64,000 nucleotides of DNA from positions 381,676,114-381,740,113 of the forward strand of contig CM077676.1 in NCBI GenBank assembly GCA_039707655.1. Direction: 5' to 3'. This stretch comes from Elymus sibiricus. Its lineage: Eukaryota > Streptophyta > Magnoliopsida > Poales > Poaceae. Shown in pieces: positions 12,376 to 25,473 of the stretch. Under the pieces are notes generated by a model. The model saw only the letters and a list, made by a program, of their open reading frames with translations. It was not told the origin of the DNA and did no database searches. The translations under genes and the position numbers were made by a program. The stretch's first letter is position 1. Every line of letters starts with the position of its first letter.

Positions 12376-13076
12376 TATCTTTTTTGCACATCCTCATTTT
12401 AACGTATTTCATCCTGCAAATCTACACACATGTGTGTTATGCCTCCATGTATGTCTGTATTTTTTTCAGAATTTTTTGAAAGGTAAAAATATGATATTTT
12501 GGAATTTTGATTTTTTTTCCAAAACCGGCCTCCATGGAGGCCGAGCTCCAAAAGCAATTTTCGTCAAATAAGTACCATGTATATTGAAGTATAGATGTAT
12601 ACTTACTTTTTTTTTTGTAGAAGAGGAGTTCATTGCCCTTCATGATGTCGACAATGCATGTTCAAAAAAAAAGTTGCCTGGCCTGAAACAGAAACACCGC
12701 TTGCTTCAATTTGGACCTTCAAGCATTTTAAGCGTTCAGATTATATGCACGCGTGTATTTCTCACCCGTGATCTTTGTCCGTGCCCCAGCAAAGTTGACA
12801 CGAACCGCTGTTTTTGGGCCCGATCTGTACTTGGCATCCAGGGTTCAGGTAGGTTTATTCCATGAAGTGACAAGTCGATGATACACTAGTATTTTCTGGT
12901 CCAGGAATAATTCGCATGATTTGCATTTTTTTCAGTGCTGTTGGCCGGCGGAACTCGTACAATGAAAGCCTAAAAGAAATATTCGAAAACAAGTTGATTT
13001 CACAAAAGCCTGCATTTTCTAGCACTAAGAACTTTGAATGAGTTTCGGGAATCAAGATGGTGAAAACCGATTTATC
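12376..13076. other. AT-rich intergenic stretch with an 18-bp perfect palindrome
   Basis: No gene is recognised here. An uninterrupted palindrome, CGGCCTCCATGGAGGCCG, lies at 12526-12543. The surroundings are T- and A-rich with no coding signal. Confidence 0.5.
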
Positions 13077-14100
13077 TTGTACGGCCTGCCCACTTCATTT
13101 TTCTTTTCAAAAATAGTGGAGACCAAAGTCCTCAGTCGGTTAATTAAGCATAAGAGAATTACCCAATTATTAGCGAAAATTGGGACAAAAATCATTACAC
13201 ACTTGTTTACGAGAGGAAAATAAGCAAAAGCCCGACATGCCATGTGCACTACTCCATGAAGCAACAGCACAACAAAAGCACATCGACAAACACCCTTGAC
13301 ACGCTACTTCTACATACTCACAACACATGGACTGCAACATCGCATAAGTATACCCCCCCAATCAGCTGGCCGCAAGTAGATGAAAGCACATCGACAACTC
13401 TGACAACCAAAACCACACTGAAAACCAAAAAATTGAGCATCATCCATGAGGAAATCTTAGATGCCTTCACTTCGGCGTCACCCTTCTTGTTTTTATTCCT
13501 CTTTTGTTTTCCCCCTTTTTATTTCTCCTTTAGGAGGCAACAACTATCTTGCCGGATCTAGGATTATCAGCAGCCGCAAGCCAATTGGCCAAAAAATTGT
13601 GAAACTTTGTGTAGTTGTCGTGAATCGAAGGCTCCCATGAGCAGGCGCTAACACACCAGAAACATGAACATCATCAACCACATATACCACCTGCCCGAGG
13701 GACTCAGCGGAATAAAGACAGGAACATTATCATTGCGGACATTAGAATGAACCTCCGCTAGCCCCAAGCTCGCGCGGGAAACAACATCCACCACTTCTGT
13801 TGACGAAGCTCCTACCTACTTGATACATGTTTTTTTGTTGAAAACATCCATAAGGGCATCCTTGGCACTATCCTCGGGTAAAATGACAATCTGCATCTTC
13901 TCAGAGCATTGTGTGATCTGTTGAAGCATGCCTCGATCGATGCCAAGTAATAACGAGCATCCCAGTAGAGAGATCTATTGAAGCATTCTTTGCTTCAAAA
14001 AGACAAACACCAAAAGGGAACCACACATGCAAATGATCATCTAGAAAAGCTTATTCATCATACCCTTTCAAAAAAAGGAATTACTAGTAAAGTTTGTTGA
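13077..14100 (-). mobile_element. Retroposon/LINE 3' relic, minus strand (uncertain)
   Basis: The block at about 13119-13190 (GGTTAATTAAGCATAAGAG, AATTACCC, AAATTGGG) resembles one at 58577-58622, which follows a T tract and looks like the reversed 3' tail of a LINE or SINE. The minus strand from 13250 to 14000 has coding-like segments with several stops, for example one containing KMQIVILPED and DALMDVF. I cannot assign them to a family. Read it as a decayed retroposon body rather than a gene. Confidence 0.35.
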
Positions 14101-14585
14101 ACAAACAAAAACCAAACTGGAAGTTATATATATGAACCGACATACTAGTGATATCATACTACTTCACAAAGGACTTCTCTATAAAATGGATGGTTTTGGC
14201 AACAAACTACACCCATCTTCTTCTTTTGGTTATATCGGTGGCACTTTCTTACTTCCTTTCTAGGATGAGTGGCGTAGCAGTGCCCCTAGGTCCAATTTCA
14301 TTGAAACCAAACCATACTAATAGTCGCGAGTACATGTCACCATGATCAGCATCGAACAAAAACAAAAGAGTCCATATCTGTCTATGTCAACTGGGATATC
14401 TGTCTATGTCAACTCACTTGTGGCTTTCCATTTTTAGATAGATGGCATTTGGCGGCACATTTTACTACACTAAGTTGCCATTTTTCTGAATCGACTACGA
14501 CTTGTGAAAAATCTTGGTCGACATAGAATTAGCAAAGACTATGAAAAGAGGGGTGTGACCGACAAACATCCCCCGTTTATGTGTA

Positions 14586-14733
14586 TTCCCTCCGTAAACA
14601 AATATAAGACGTCTAACTCTTTTTTGATTCGGATCTGTATAGACACATTTTAGTGTATTTGTTCACTTATTTCAGTATGTATGTAATCCATATTGAAATA
14701 TCTAAAATGTCTTATATTTGTTTACGGTGGGAG
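14586..14733. mobile_element. Stowaway-type MITE (148 bp)
   Basis: The termini TTCCCTCCGTAAACAAATAT and its near-complement ending TTTACGGTGGGAG are flanked by TA at 14584-14585 and 14734-14735. The sequence matches the Thalos-type Stowaway pattern common in Triticeae. Confidence 0.85.
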
Positions 14734-14843
14734 TATCATACTATGCCTTTAAGACGTGCTATTTTGTTTTCATTTGCCTTTGTTTAATCAGGTACTATTG
14801 GCGTCTACCAATATGTTTGTGAAGTCAAAACCTACCAATAACA

Positions 14844-15479
14844 GCGTGTTTGGTTCGTGGGAATTAGGGCATGGCCAACGGGTGGCTTCAACAGGCTGCC
14901 CCCTTGCCAACTAGGCTCGGGTGTCAGACCAAGAATCGGACGGGTTCCAGCAGAGGAGCCGGGTGCTTCATGAGGAAAAGAAGAAAACGAGAAGAGAGAG
15001 GAAAAAGGTAGAGGAAAAGGTGAAGACAAATGACCACAACGGGAGAGGGTGAGAAAAAGGAAGTAGAAGATAGTACGTGTGGGGCATTGCTTTATGTTTT
15101 GTGGTTGGACAAAAAAAATCAATACAATTGGTATTGCCTAGGTAGATAGGCTGGGGCAGCACCAAGGTGCTGCCACCATTGCTCATGCCCTTAGAGACGG
15201 GGAATGGGAGTTGAGGGGTGAGGAGATAAAAAGTCCATTGTTTGGCTAGAAGGAATGGGAGTTTAAGTGGGAAGAGGAATGGGAGTTGAGGAAGCCAATT
15301 CCCACTATTTTTTTCCCACGGGGTACCCTGTTAATTCATGGGCAGAGTTTCATCCCACACTAATCCCCATCATATACCAAACAAGGGAATGGGAGTAAAA
15401 ATCTACTTCCCATGCCTAATCCCTTCATAAACTCCCTTGTGCAAATTGCCATTCCCCTGCCCAAGTGGTTACCAAACAG
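14844..15479. mobile_element. MITE with GTTTGGT/ACCAAAC termini, interrupted by a Tourist MITE
   Basis: It starts GCGTGTTTGGTTCG and ends GGTTACCAAACAGG. Many GAATGGGAG/CTCCCATTC-type words lie near both ends. The same family recurs at 51271-51996. The target duplication is unclear here. The central part is occupied by the Tourist element at 14867-15190. Confidence 0.6.
14867..15190. mobile_element. Tourist (PIF/Harbinger) MITE, 324 bp
   Basis: The imperfect terminal inverted repeats are GGGCATGGCCAACGGGTGGC and the complement of GCCACCATTGCTCATGCCC. They are flanked by the 3-bp duplication TTA at 14864-14866 and 15191-15193, diagnostic of PIF/Harbinger. It is nested in the MITE at 14844-15479. 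Confidence 0.85.
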
Positions 15480-15639
15480 GTTGTAAGTACTCTCAATCGA
15501 CATGGAAACAAGCGACAAAATTTGAAACTAAATCGAAGTGTACGTTCTTCTCCAAGAATCTAAACATGGCCCCACATTTCAACGTGCCGTCAAAGCAAAT
15601 GATTGTGCATACGAGATCTAACGCTACCATTGTTTATAA

Positions 15640-16241
15640 CAACTAGGGTTTTAGATGAGATAGTGCTGGTGAAGATGTTGATGAAGATTTGTTCTCCCAC
15701 GATGGAAGAATTGTTGGTGATCTCGATGGCTTCAATTTCCCCCTCCCGGAGGGAAGTATCCCCGGCGGAATCGCTCCGCCGGAGAGCAAAAAGTCTCCGC
15801 CTCTGTTTCCGCCTCGAGACGGCGTCGCTTCGTCCCGAAAGTGTTCTCTTATATTTTTCTAGGGCAATTGGCTTCATATAGGAGAAGGAGGGCCACGGAG
15901 GATCGCTGGAGGGCCCACAAGCTCACCTGGCGCGCCCTGGGGGGCGCCACCTGAGCTTGTCGCTCTCTGGTGGGTCCCCTCCAGGTAATTCTTCTTCTAC
16001 TATTTTTTATATATTCCACAAAAAATCTTCAGAAAATTTTAGGTCATTTGGAGCTCTGGAGAATAGGTATCTCTGATATGCTTCTTTTAGGTCCAGAATT
16101 CCAGCTGCCGACATTCTCCCTCTTCATATAAATCTTGCATAAAAAGAGAGAAAAGGCATAAGAGTTGCATCGTAAAGATAAATAATGATCAAAAACACTA
16201 TAAATAACAGCAGTAAAACATGATGCAAAATAGGTGTATCA
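15640..16241 (+). mobile_element. 3' end fragment of an LTR retrotransposon LTR
   Basis: The block has the composition of a Triticeae LTR. It contains a CTAGGGTTTTAG start region, a CCGGCGGAATCGCTCCGCCGG palindrome, GGAGGGCCCACAAGC, and an A-rich tail that ends GTATCA at 16241. No matching start (TGATAC) is visible, so it is a fragment. It abuts the gypsy relic without a recognised duplication. Confidence 0.5.
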
Positions 16242-16660
16242 GAAGGCAACGCCGAGCAGAAGGCATTCTGGGCGCAATTCCACGCGCCTTCACATCCACC
16301 CCTCCTCAACAACCAAATGAAGCAGCTAATGGAGTTGCATAAGATGGCGAGGCCGGCCATGGAGGACCGCTGCATCCAGTTGTGGCTAATGGAGCCGCTG
16401 CCGAGTAGCTACTTCGGCCTCAGAGGCTGCGAAACACCGTCCCCCAGATCAATCTCTGGAAGCGCTGCGCCTGCCTGGAGGGTGCTCGGATGGCCTACGT
16501 GCGTGTGCAGACGCACTAGCCGAGGCTCAAGGCGGCTGCTATGGCTGCAGGGCCTCCCGCGGGGAAGGAGCACCGGCGCCCTGAGGATTTTTTTGTCGAG
16601 GTGATGGAGGGTGCTCGGGTGACCGAGCCCCGATGTAGCAAAGATGTAATTCTAGAGTAG
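16242..16660 (+). pseudogene. Antisense additional ORF of the gypsy element
   Basis: On the plus strand, opposite to gag, a broken ORF reads KAFWAQFHAPSHPP, then MKQLMELHKMA, then SYFGL. After a frame change it reads QINLWKRCACLEGARMAYV, PPAGKEHRRPEDFF and finally CSKDVILE before TAG at 16658-16660. A TAG stop also interrupts it after QTH. The pattern recalls the 'putative gypsy type transposon' proteins that Triticeae gypsy elements carry in antisense orientation. Function in the family is unknown. The gene is dead here. Its start is cut by the LTR fragment on the left. Confidence 0.6.
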
Positions 16661-18046
16661 ATGTATCCTCTGTATCCGAGGTTGTATAAAAACATGCTTC
16701 ATTTTGCAATGTATGGGTCTTTTTATATCCGATGTATTATTTTGACTCCTGTGCGACCATTTAAAACTGAAAGTGTCCAGCCGTCGGCTTCAACCCCCTT
16801 GTAGATACTACATGAGGTGCTTCTATAACACTATAACCCTTAGCCGACGTCTCGGTGCCCAGAGGTGGTTATGTTAATAGAAGCTAGGCAATCAGACTAA
16901 TTGGTTTTATAACTTTCACTTAGTCATAGGAGCTTGACTGTGGGGGCTAGTGACTAGCCCCTGATATATATAGTGTCCGGACGCGCCGGGGTTAAGCCAT
17001 TAACACTTCGGCCTTTTAACAAGAACCCTTCGTTTAACACGGGGTAATCTCTATCGATTTTTAGTTTGACACTGTCATCGGATCGCTGACCAGTTTACGC
17101 CTATCATGACAGTCAGTTTTTGGCTTTCTCCACTAAGGTACTTAACCAATCGAGCTAGAAGTACAATCGCAGTGGTTCTCCCTTTACAACTTTAGCCGAA
17201 CTGTGCAGAAACGTAAAGGGGTAAGCACAGGAGCCGGGCAACCCAACTATTGACCAAAGACATGATTTCTAAATTGGTGCATATAAGGCAATATCCGAGA
17301 TGCCGAGTACTTTTATATTAGTATTGGAGCAATGTGATGGCATGGTTGTAATCCAAGCCCCCGGTCAAAAACCGATCATTGCAAAAAAAAATGTATCGCA
17401 CGAGTTATCTTCGGCTCATGAGTACAAAAAGAAAGAAAGTGTATAAATAGATGCGCAACGACCGCAAAAGGTCTCTTCCTTTACTTTGACTGATGAGGTC
17501 AAACCATACAAGCCGAGTTATCGAAGAAACTACAGGAGATACATTGAAAGATAAAAGGAGGGAAGGTTTACACATGGCCTCTGTAAATGGTTTGAATATC
17601 CTGATTTTGCCCTGCCACACGTTTGCGCCTCCGTGCCGTGTACAAGCCGTTCCTTGTTGATTCCAAGGTTCTTTCATGCAGCGAGCTACATCACCATTGC
17701 TATGCTTAGATATGCATTCGACATGCGAGTCCTTTGAAGAGGTTTTATCAAGCAGCCGCAGAGTAACAGCTTAACACTGCTATGATGCTGTTCTCGGTGG
17801 GCCTTTAACAGTGCCCCGAAAATAGTCGAGACGTACTATGGCCACTGTTTGGTTGAGCTGAACAGTGAGCCCCTACTGCTATGCTCGACAGCCTCCCATG
17901 GTATTTTAAGTGCAAAGTTATGCACTCGAGGTAAATAATCCTCGGCTAAGAGGGCAAAGCTGTGAAGCGCGCGTCCCTATTTGGGGTTGCCGCACGACTG
18001 CCCGGGGGCCGAGGGGATACCTCGGATGCGTTTGGAGGAACCCTGT
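16661..18046 (-). other. Gypsy internal 3' spacer, noncoding
   Basis: There is no ORF with a recognisable domain. The minus strand immediately next to the copia insertion can be read on from the protease ORF (GSSKRIRGIPSAPGQSCG) before a stop. The rest has short ORFs in all frames only. It is treated as element spacer between the pol-side remnant and the antisense ORF. Confidence 0.5.
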
Positions 18047-19470
18047 TGTAAGTGCATCAAGTGCCCCCTTAGTGGGTTTGGAGTATTGAAGACAAATAGG
18101 TTTAGGGACTAAAGTGTTTGTGAGTATACACAGGAGTTATAGTCCCTGAAGATTTGGTTTAACCCATGGAAGACGACCCCTAAAAATGGATTTCTTCAAG
18201 TAAAATATTTGGTGATGAAATTGGTACGGCCTTTGAAGAAATTGATGTGAAGACTTTGAAGCTTGAAGACTTTTGTTTTCGTAGTTTCTCTTCTTCTTAT
18301 TTGAGTCATAGGAAAAACCGTACTGTTAAAGGGGGTCTAGGTGAAACATATTTCACATTTCCAAAGTGATGCTCAAACTTACTCAAACCTATACACACAA
18401 AAGCCGCCTCGAGTGAAGCCTTTGGAAATCTCCAGTACAGCTGACGCATTTGCTAGTGACAGTGACGAAGTTCATCTGGTCGCTGACGAATTTGGTCAGG
18501 CTGAGGAGTTAGGAGCTCGCCAGTGCGATCTGCCTACCGTGAGGAAATTGAGTGCCCCGACGAATTTGAGAGTTCAAATTCTGACCGTTGTTGCATCGCG
18601 TTCCAGCTGTCGAGTGGATCCTTATCCTGACAACGGTCAAATCAGAGAAGGGCATTTATGACATTCTATGTCGGGTTGCCCCCTTGCTATAAATAGCCGC
18701 CCCCCCCCACAACCACTTGTTGGTTGGCTGCTCCGAGAGAACTTGACATTTGTCATTTGAGAGCAACCCATCCTCCGACGACATTGTGAGAACCCAAGTG
18801 AGGAAAAACCCAGAGCCATAGTGATTGAGCATCACTGAAGAGATTGATCTGTGTGATCCGACGCTTGTTACCTTTGAGGACTGTCATTCCTCCAGATGGT
18901 TAGGCGTCAAGTTCTGAGTACACCAAGAGTCATTGTGGTGTGCCGGTGAACATGTCTGTGAAGGTTTTGGAAGTCTACCTTGAAGACTTACCACGAGTGA
19001 TTGGGCGAGGTCTAAGTGACCTTGGCTCAAGAGGAATACGGTGAGGACTAAGTGTCCTCTGAGTTGCGACTCAGCCGCCTCAACCAGACGTACAGTTGAT
19101 ACAGCAACTGGAGCTGGTCTACCAAATTACTGTGTCTTCATCGAGCCCAACCGGTTTCTAATTCCTCACCCTCACTTATTTTATTCCGCTGCTGAAGAAT
19201 TTGTGATCTATCCTCTGACGAATTTGAACTGAAGAATTTCATCATGCTATCTTTCATTTCCTCAGTTCATATTCTTCATGCTTGTATGATTGTATGATTG
19301 CATGTTCTTCACTCTTACGTATCCTGATTGCATGTACTCTGATTCTGTGATGACTTAGTTTCCCTTGCGTTTCTATTTCTTCACTCTGACCTTCGTCAAA
19401 TTCATCAGAGTTTGACGAATTTCTAAAAATCTCCCATTCACCCCCCTCTGGAAGATAACATGCGCTTTCA
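18047..19470 (+). repeat. 5' LTR of the first SIRE-type element
   Basis: 1424 bp, starting TGTAAGTGC and ending GCGCTTTCA. A TATA box, CTATAAATAG, lies at 18687-18696. Repeated TGACGAA/TTCGTCA-like words flank it, for example near 18470-18495 and 19395-19420. Confidence 0.92.
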
Positions 19471-19472
19471 AT

Positions 19473-19484
19473 TGGTATCAGAGC
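19473..19484 (+). promoter_or_regulatory. Primer binding site (tRNA-iMet)
   Basis: TGGTATCAGAGC lies 2 bp after the 5' LTR end. It is complementary to the 3' end of plant initiator-Met tRNA, the standard copia primer. Confidence 0.92.
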
Positions 19485-19535
19485 AAGGTACTCTTGTTCT
19501 GTGTGATTTTGGTTTAACCACCTGGAGTTTTAGTT

Positions 19536-22073
19536 ATGTCGACCACAGGTATGATCAAGGTCTCCGCTGCGTGCCCCATCTTCGATGGCACAGACTACCC
19601 TTACTGGAAGAACAAGATGCGAATGCATCTTGAGGCTATTGACAATGATCTCTGGTTTGTCGTTGAGAATGGAGTGCCTTCCATTGCTCCAAGCATCAAC
19701 GCCACTGACGTGAAGCGATTCAAGCAACTGGACTCTCAAGCGAAGAACATCATTTGTCGTCATCTCAACAAAGGACAGTATGGCAGAGTGAGTGCACTGG
19801 AAACCTCGAAGCTCATCTGGGACCGGCTTTCAAAAGTGAATGAGGGTGTTTCCACTCAACGTGACTCTCGTGTTGACGTCCTTCGCAATTTCTTCAATCG
19901 CTTCAAGAGACTTGACAATGAGAACGTGCAGCAAACCTTCAACCGCCTCACTGATATCTCCAATGAGCTTCAGGCTCTTGGTGCTGCTGACATCACCGAT
20001 CATGAGGTGGTGAAGAAATTGCTGAGGTCTTTGGATAGTTCCTTCGACACTTTGGCACTGATGATTCAAGAGCGCCCTGACTACAAGTCACTAGATCCTG
20101 CTGATATCCTTGAGAGGCTCAACACACATGAATTTCAGCAAGCAGAGAAGAGAGATATGTATGGACCCAGCTATGGTCATCCTCGCGCTCTGAAGGCAAA
20201 AACAAAAACCAAGGCCATTTCTTCATCTGAAGAAGAAGAGGAATATGAGAGCAATTCTGATGGTGCTGAGGAAATTGGCAGAGAGCTGGCTATGCTAGTG
20301 AAGAAGTTCCAGAAGTTTTCCAAGAAGAACCGTTTTGGAAAGTCTTCAAAGTATGACTCGAAGAACACTGGAGAAGCGTCTGCTCGAGACTACAACAAGA
20401 GAACCTGTCACAAATGCAAGAAGACAGGCCACTACATCGCCGACTGCCCTCTTTGGCAGAAGAAGAAGAAGAAGAAGAGCAAGGATGAGGATGAATCTGA
20501 TGGCAAAAAGAAGAAGTCCTCAAAGTCTTCATCAAAGTCCTCATCTCACAACAAAACCAGTTCAAGCAGAGCTCGTGCATTCATTGGGAAGGAAATGGAT
20601 TCTAAAGAAGAATCTGATGATCAGCAAGCTGAGGAATCTGAGGTGGAGTCAGACTCTGGTCTGGCGAGTCTTGCTCTCGCTACTGAGTACGTCAGCAAGT
20701 CCATCTTCAACTCTGAGGATAATGGTATCTCCACCAACAATGAAGACTGTGCTGATGACTTCACTCCCACCTACTGCTTCATGGCATGAGGTGCAAAGGT
20801 AACCTCACGAGAAGCTTACTTTGAAACTTCCAGTGATGACAACTCTGAGTGTGAATCTAAACCAAGCTATAAGAAACTTGCTAAAATTGCAACTGAGCAA
20901 CAACATGCCATGGAAAAGATTCAAAAACTGCTAGACAAAAGCGATGACCTGCTGGACGAGGAAATGGATCGTGGTCAAGCCTTGTCTGAGGATCTCAGAC
21001 GGCTTAAGTCTCAATATGATGAACTTGAATGTCGTCATGTGTCCCTCTCAGCTGAACATGAGAAGCTGTCCTATGAATTTCTTCAAAGGAAGCAAGAACT
21101 CGAGAAGCTGAGAGCGTCTCATGATGATCTTCGAAAAGAAAATGATTCACTCCTCGCTCAACAGATCAGTACCGCTCAGGAAGAATTTGTTGCACCATGC
21201 CTAAAATGCCTTGAACATGATAATGCAAATTCTTCAGCTGAATGTTCAAATGCTTCTGTACTTGCAATTGCTTCAACTGCTACTGTGGCCACTAACCCCT
21301 CATCTGAGGATGCCACCTGTGATACTGATGAAAATGCAGGGCTGAAGGAATTGTATGTCACCGGCATGTACAAAAGCCTCAAAGGGCATCAAACCCTGTG
21401 TGACGTGCTCAAAAAGCAAATTCTTCACGGGAACCCTAGGAAAGAGGGTATTGCCTTTGAGAGAAAGCTCAACGCTGATGGTTCGTATTGGAAGCCTGAG
21501 CAGTATCCCAAAACCACATGGGTTGCTGCAAGGGGACCTCCAATAGATTCATCCACTTTATCTGGCTATGCTTGTGATTCTTCATATTCTTCAGATGAGT
21601 CATTTGACTCCAACTATAAACTGTTCAAGAATCAGAATGGTGAAGTCTTTGCCAGATTAATTGGTACTAACTGCAGGAACGGTCCACCTGTGAAGAAGAT
21701 CTGGGTGCCTAAAAGCCTTCTGGAAAATCTTCAGGTGAATGTCATCATGGCACCACCGATGAAGAAGAAACTTCCCAGGGCAAATTCTTCACAGGGATCA
21801 AAGTCGTCAAATGGACACAGACCCGCTTATGGTCGTGCTAATGCTTCTGTTTCGCAGGGAAACAAACAGCGATTTGATGAATATGAGCATTATTCTTCGA
21901 ACCACTATGTTCACAAATCATCGAAGAATTTCTCTGCTTATTCATTCAATTACTATAACCCTCCTGTGAAGAGAAATGCATATTCTTCAATGCCTAAGTT
22001 CTCTATTAATGCACTTCGCTACATTGCTTCTCAGCCACCCATTCAGATGTGGGTGGTTAAGAAGAAGAACTAA
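19536..22073 (+). pseudogene. Gag of the first SIRE-type element, one in-frame TGA
   Basis: This is the capsid/nucleocapsid polyprotein that packages element RNA. Residues 1-210 form the UBN2-type copia capsid domain, starting near FDGTDYPYWKNKM. A Ser/Glu-rich stretch follows, then one CCHC knuckle, CHKCKKTGHYIADC, near residue 290, and a Lys/Ser-rich segment. TGA at 20787-20789 stops it at residue 417. The same frame continues beyond the stop through a coiled-coil-like region with heptad Leu/Glu (about 20910-21170) to KKKN and a stop at 22071-22073. The long C-terminal extension is typical of SIRE elements. The TGA probably arose from CGA by C-to-T change, since it is the only stop in 846 codons. 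Programmed readthrough cannot be excluded. Confidence 0.85.
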
Positions 22074-22302
22074 TCTCTTCTGCAGGGTCAGGTCTTCAGA
22101 CAACTAAAATGTCTGATGAATTTGCTGAAGACCTGACATAATGCCTGTTGGGATGCAGGCTAATCACGATGAAATGACTTTCATTTCACACATCCCTTAT
22201 GCTGCTAAATACTATTCTTTGATGAAATTGTCTAACGAAATTGATCATCATCATATTCTTCACTTTGAAGTATATGAACTTGTAAGTCAGACTAATGCTT
22301 CT

Positions 22303-25300
22303 ACAGGATGATACACCGTCAGCCACCGAATGGGTCTTGGATAGTAGCTGCACAAATCATATGACTGGAGATAGGAATCTCCTCACTGATGCTCCCCTCA
22401 CTCCGTCTCATCTGAAGCATATCACATACGCTGACAAAGGAAAAAAGCAAGGTATTGGGTCTGGGTAAGGTTGCTATCTCAAAGGATCGACACATGGAGA
22501 AGGTGATGCTTGTCGAGTCCCTCGGATACAATCTCATGTCTGTCTCAATGCTTTGTGATCTTGATATGATTGTCATCTTTGGCAAATATAGATGCATTGT
22601 GCTATTGGAATCTGACAAATCCAAAGTCTTCGAAGGCTTTAGGAGAGGTGACTTGTACATTGTAGATTTCTCTCTACAGGTCCTCAGCCTGCAACATGTC
22701 TAATGGCAAAAACTTCATAATGCTGGCTATGGCATCGACGACTTGGACAAGCTGGGATGAGGAATTTGAGCACTCTCGTCAAGAAGAAGCATATCATTGG
22801 CGTCAAGGGTGTCAAATTCGTCAAGGATCATCTCTGTGGTGCTTGTGAGTCTGGAAAGATGACCAGATCCAAGCACCTGGCGAAGACAATCATGACCACT
22901 ACTCGTCCTTTTGAATTGCTTCATATGGATTTGTTTGGTCCTACACATTATGCCACACTAACCAATGCAGCATCTCTCTACGGATTCGTCATAGTTGATG
23001 ACTACTCTCGATACACCTGGGTGCACATCATTTCCTACAAGAATGAAGTTCAGGATGTCTTTAGACGATTCTCCAATCGGGCCATGACAAATTATGATCT
23101 CAAGATCAAGCACATCAGGAGTGACAACGGCACTGAATTCAAGAACACGGGCCTCGACGACTATCTTGATGAACTTGGCATCACTCATGAGCTATCCGCT
23201 CCCTACACGCCTCAGCAAAATGGAGTCGTGGAGCGCAAGAACAGAACCCTCATCGAGATGGCGCGTACTATGCTTGATGAATACAAGACCCCTCATCGAT
23301 GGTGGCATGAGGCAATTGATACTGCTTGTCACATCATCAATCGGGTATATCTTCAGAAGAAGACCTCATACGAGCTCCTCACCAACAAGAAACCCAATGT
23401 GAGTTATTTCAAAGTCTTCGGTGCTAAATGTTGGATTAGAGATCCTCATCATAGTTCTAAATTTGCACCGAAAGCACATGAAGGTTTTATGCTTGGTTAC
23501 GGAAAGGACTCGCACACCTATAGAGTCTTCAACTCTTATCATCACAAGATTGTTGAAACTGTAGATGTGCGGTTCGATTAAACTAAAGGCTCGCAAAGAG
23601 AGCACCTGCCTCCTTTGCTAGATGAAATGCCTCCTGAGGAATCTATCAAGCTGATGGGCACTGGTGAAATTGTGCCCAGTGAAGAAATAGATGTTGATGA
23701 AGAAGTGGTTGTTCCTCGTCGTGAAGAAAATGAACATCCTGACGAAAATGATGCCGAGGATTCTACACGGCAACAACAACAACAAGGCCCTCGTCCAGCT
23801 CATCCACGAGTGGCGAATGAAGTGCAGATTGAGAAAATCCTCGACAACATCAATGCACCTGGTCCCCTCACTCGCTCAAGAGCTTCACATTTAGCTAACT
23901 TTTGTGGGCATTACGCGTTTGTCTCTATTTCAGAGCCCACCAAAGTTGATGAAGCCTTTCTGGAATCTGAATGGATTCAAGCAATGCAAGATGAATTGCA
24001 TCAGTTCAAGCTCAACAATGTGTGGGAGCTTGTCAAGCGTCCTGATCCACACAAGCATAATATCATCGGCACTAAGTGGATCTACCGCAACAAACAAGAC
24101 GAAAATGGCCAAGTGGTGAGGAATAAGGCCCGTCTTGTACTCAAGGCTACACACAGGTTGAGGGTATTGATTTTGATGAAACATTTGCACCTGTTGCTAG
24201 GCTTGAAGCCATTCATATATTGCTTGCATATGCTAACCATCATGACATCCTCTTATATCAAATGGATGTGAAAAGTGCATTCCTCAATGGTAAGCTTGAG
24301 GAAGAAGTATATGTTGCTCAACCACCAGGTTTTAAGGACCCAAAGCATCCTGACAAAGTCTTCAGACTCAACAAGGCTCTCTATGGCCTCAAGCAAGCCC
24401 CGAGGGCTTGGTATGATACACTGAAGGAGTTCCTGAAGAAAAAGGGGTTCAAGCCCGGTTCACTTGACCCTACTCTTTTCACTAAATCTTATGATGGTGA
24501 ACTGTTCATATGCCAAATATATGTTGATGATATTATCTTTGGTTGCACTAACAAGAAATACAGTGACGAATTTGCATATATGATGCAAGAAGAATATCAG
24601 ATGTCTATGATGGGGGAGTTGAAATTCTTCCTTGGACTTCAAATTCGTCAACAACGCAATGGCATCTTCATATCTCAGGAGAAATATCTCAAAGACCGCC
24701 TGAAGAAGTTCGGCATGCAAGATTGCAAAGGCCTCAAGATACCAATGCCAACAAATGGCCAACTCAACACTGACGAAAAAGGTAAAGATTTCGATCAGAA
24801 GGTATATCGCTCCATCATTGGTTCGCTGCTTTACCTATGTGCATCTAGGCCAGATATTATGCTTAGCGTTTGCATGTGTGTCCGCTTTCAAGCGTCACCG
24901 AAGGAATCACACCACCAGGCTGTGAAACGAATTCTTCGATATTTAGCTCACACACCAACGCTTGGATTATGGTATCCCAAGGGCTCATCATTTGATCTTG
25001 CTGGATATTCTGATTCTGACTATGCTAGAGATCGTGTGGATCACAAGTCAACATTAGGCACATGCCATTTCCTCGGACGATCTCTTGTATGTTGGTCCTC
25101 GAAGAAGCAGAACTACGTCTCACTTTCCACTGCCGAGGCTGAGTACATTGCTGCTGGCGCCTGCTGCTCTCGGTTACTATGGATGAAGCAAACCCTCAAG
25201 GACTATGGGGTCAACGTGAAGAAAGTGCCACTCTACTGCGACAATGAGAGCGCCATCAAGATCGCCCACAACCCTGTGCAACACTCAAGGACGAAGCACA

Positions 25301-25473
25301 TTGAGATTCGTCACCATTTTCTTCGTGATCATGTGCTAAAGGGAGACATCATCATCGACCACATGAAGACAGAAGACCAACTTGCCGATATCTTCACTAA
25401 GCCCTTGGATGAGAGAAGGTTTTGCATGTTGCGGTGTGAGCTAAACATCATAGAATCTTCGAATGTCCTTTGA
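22303..25473 (+). pseudogene. Pol of the first SIRE-type element (PR-INT-RT-RNaseH), broken
   Basis: This is the copia polyprotein in its usual order. Protease: WVLDSSCTNHMTG near 22330, where the catalytic DSG is changed to DSS; a frameshift follows near 22445. Integrase: WHRRLGQ near 22730 (the second zinc His is replaced by Gln), the CGAC pair, then catalytic residues in HMDLFGP, IRSDNGTEF and NGVVERKNRT. A TAA at 23579-23581 interrupts the linker. RT: a frameshift near 24138, then [11 protein letters not shown] and YVDDIIFG. RNase [19 protein letters not shown] and [10 protein letters not shown], ending at 25473. The RT-RNase H half is open for 417 codons. The copy is inactive as it stands. 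Confidence 0.9.
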
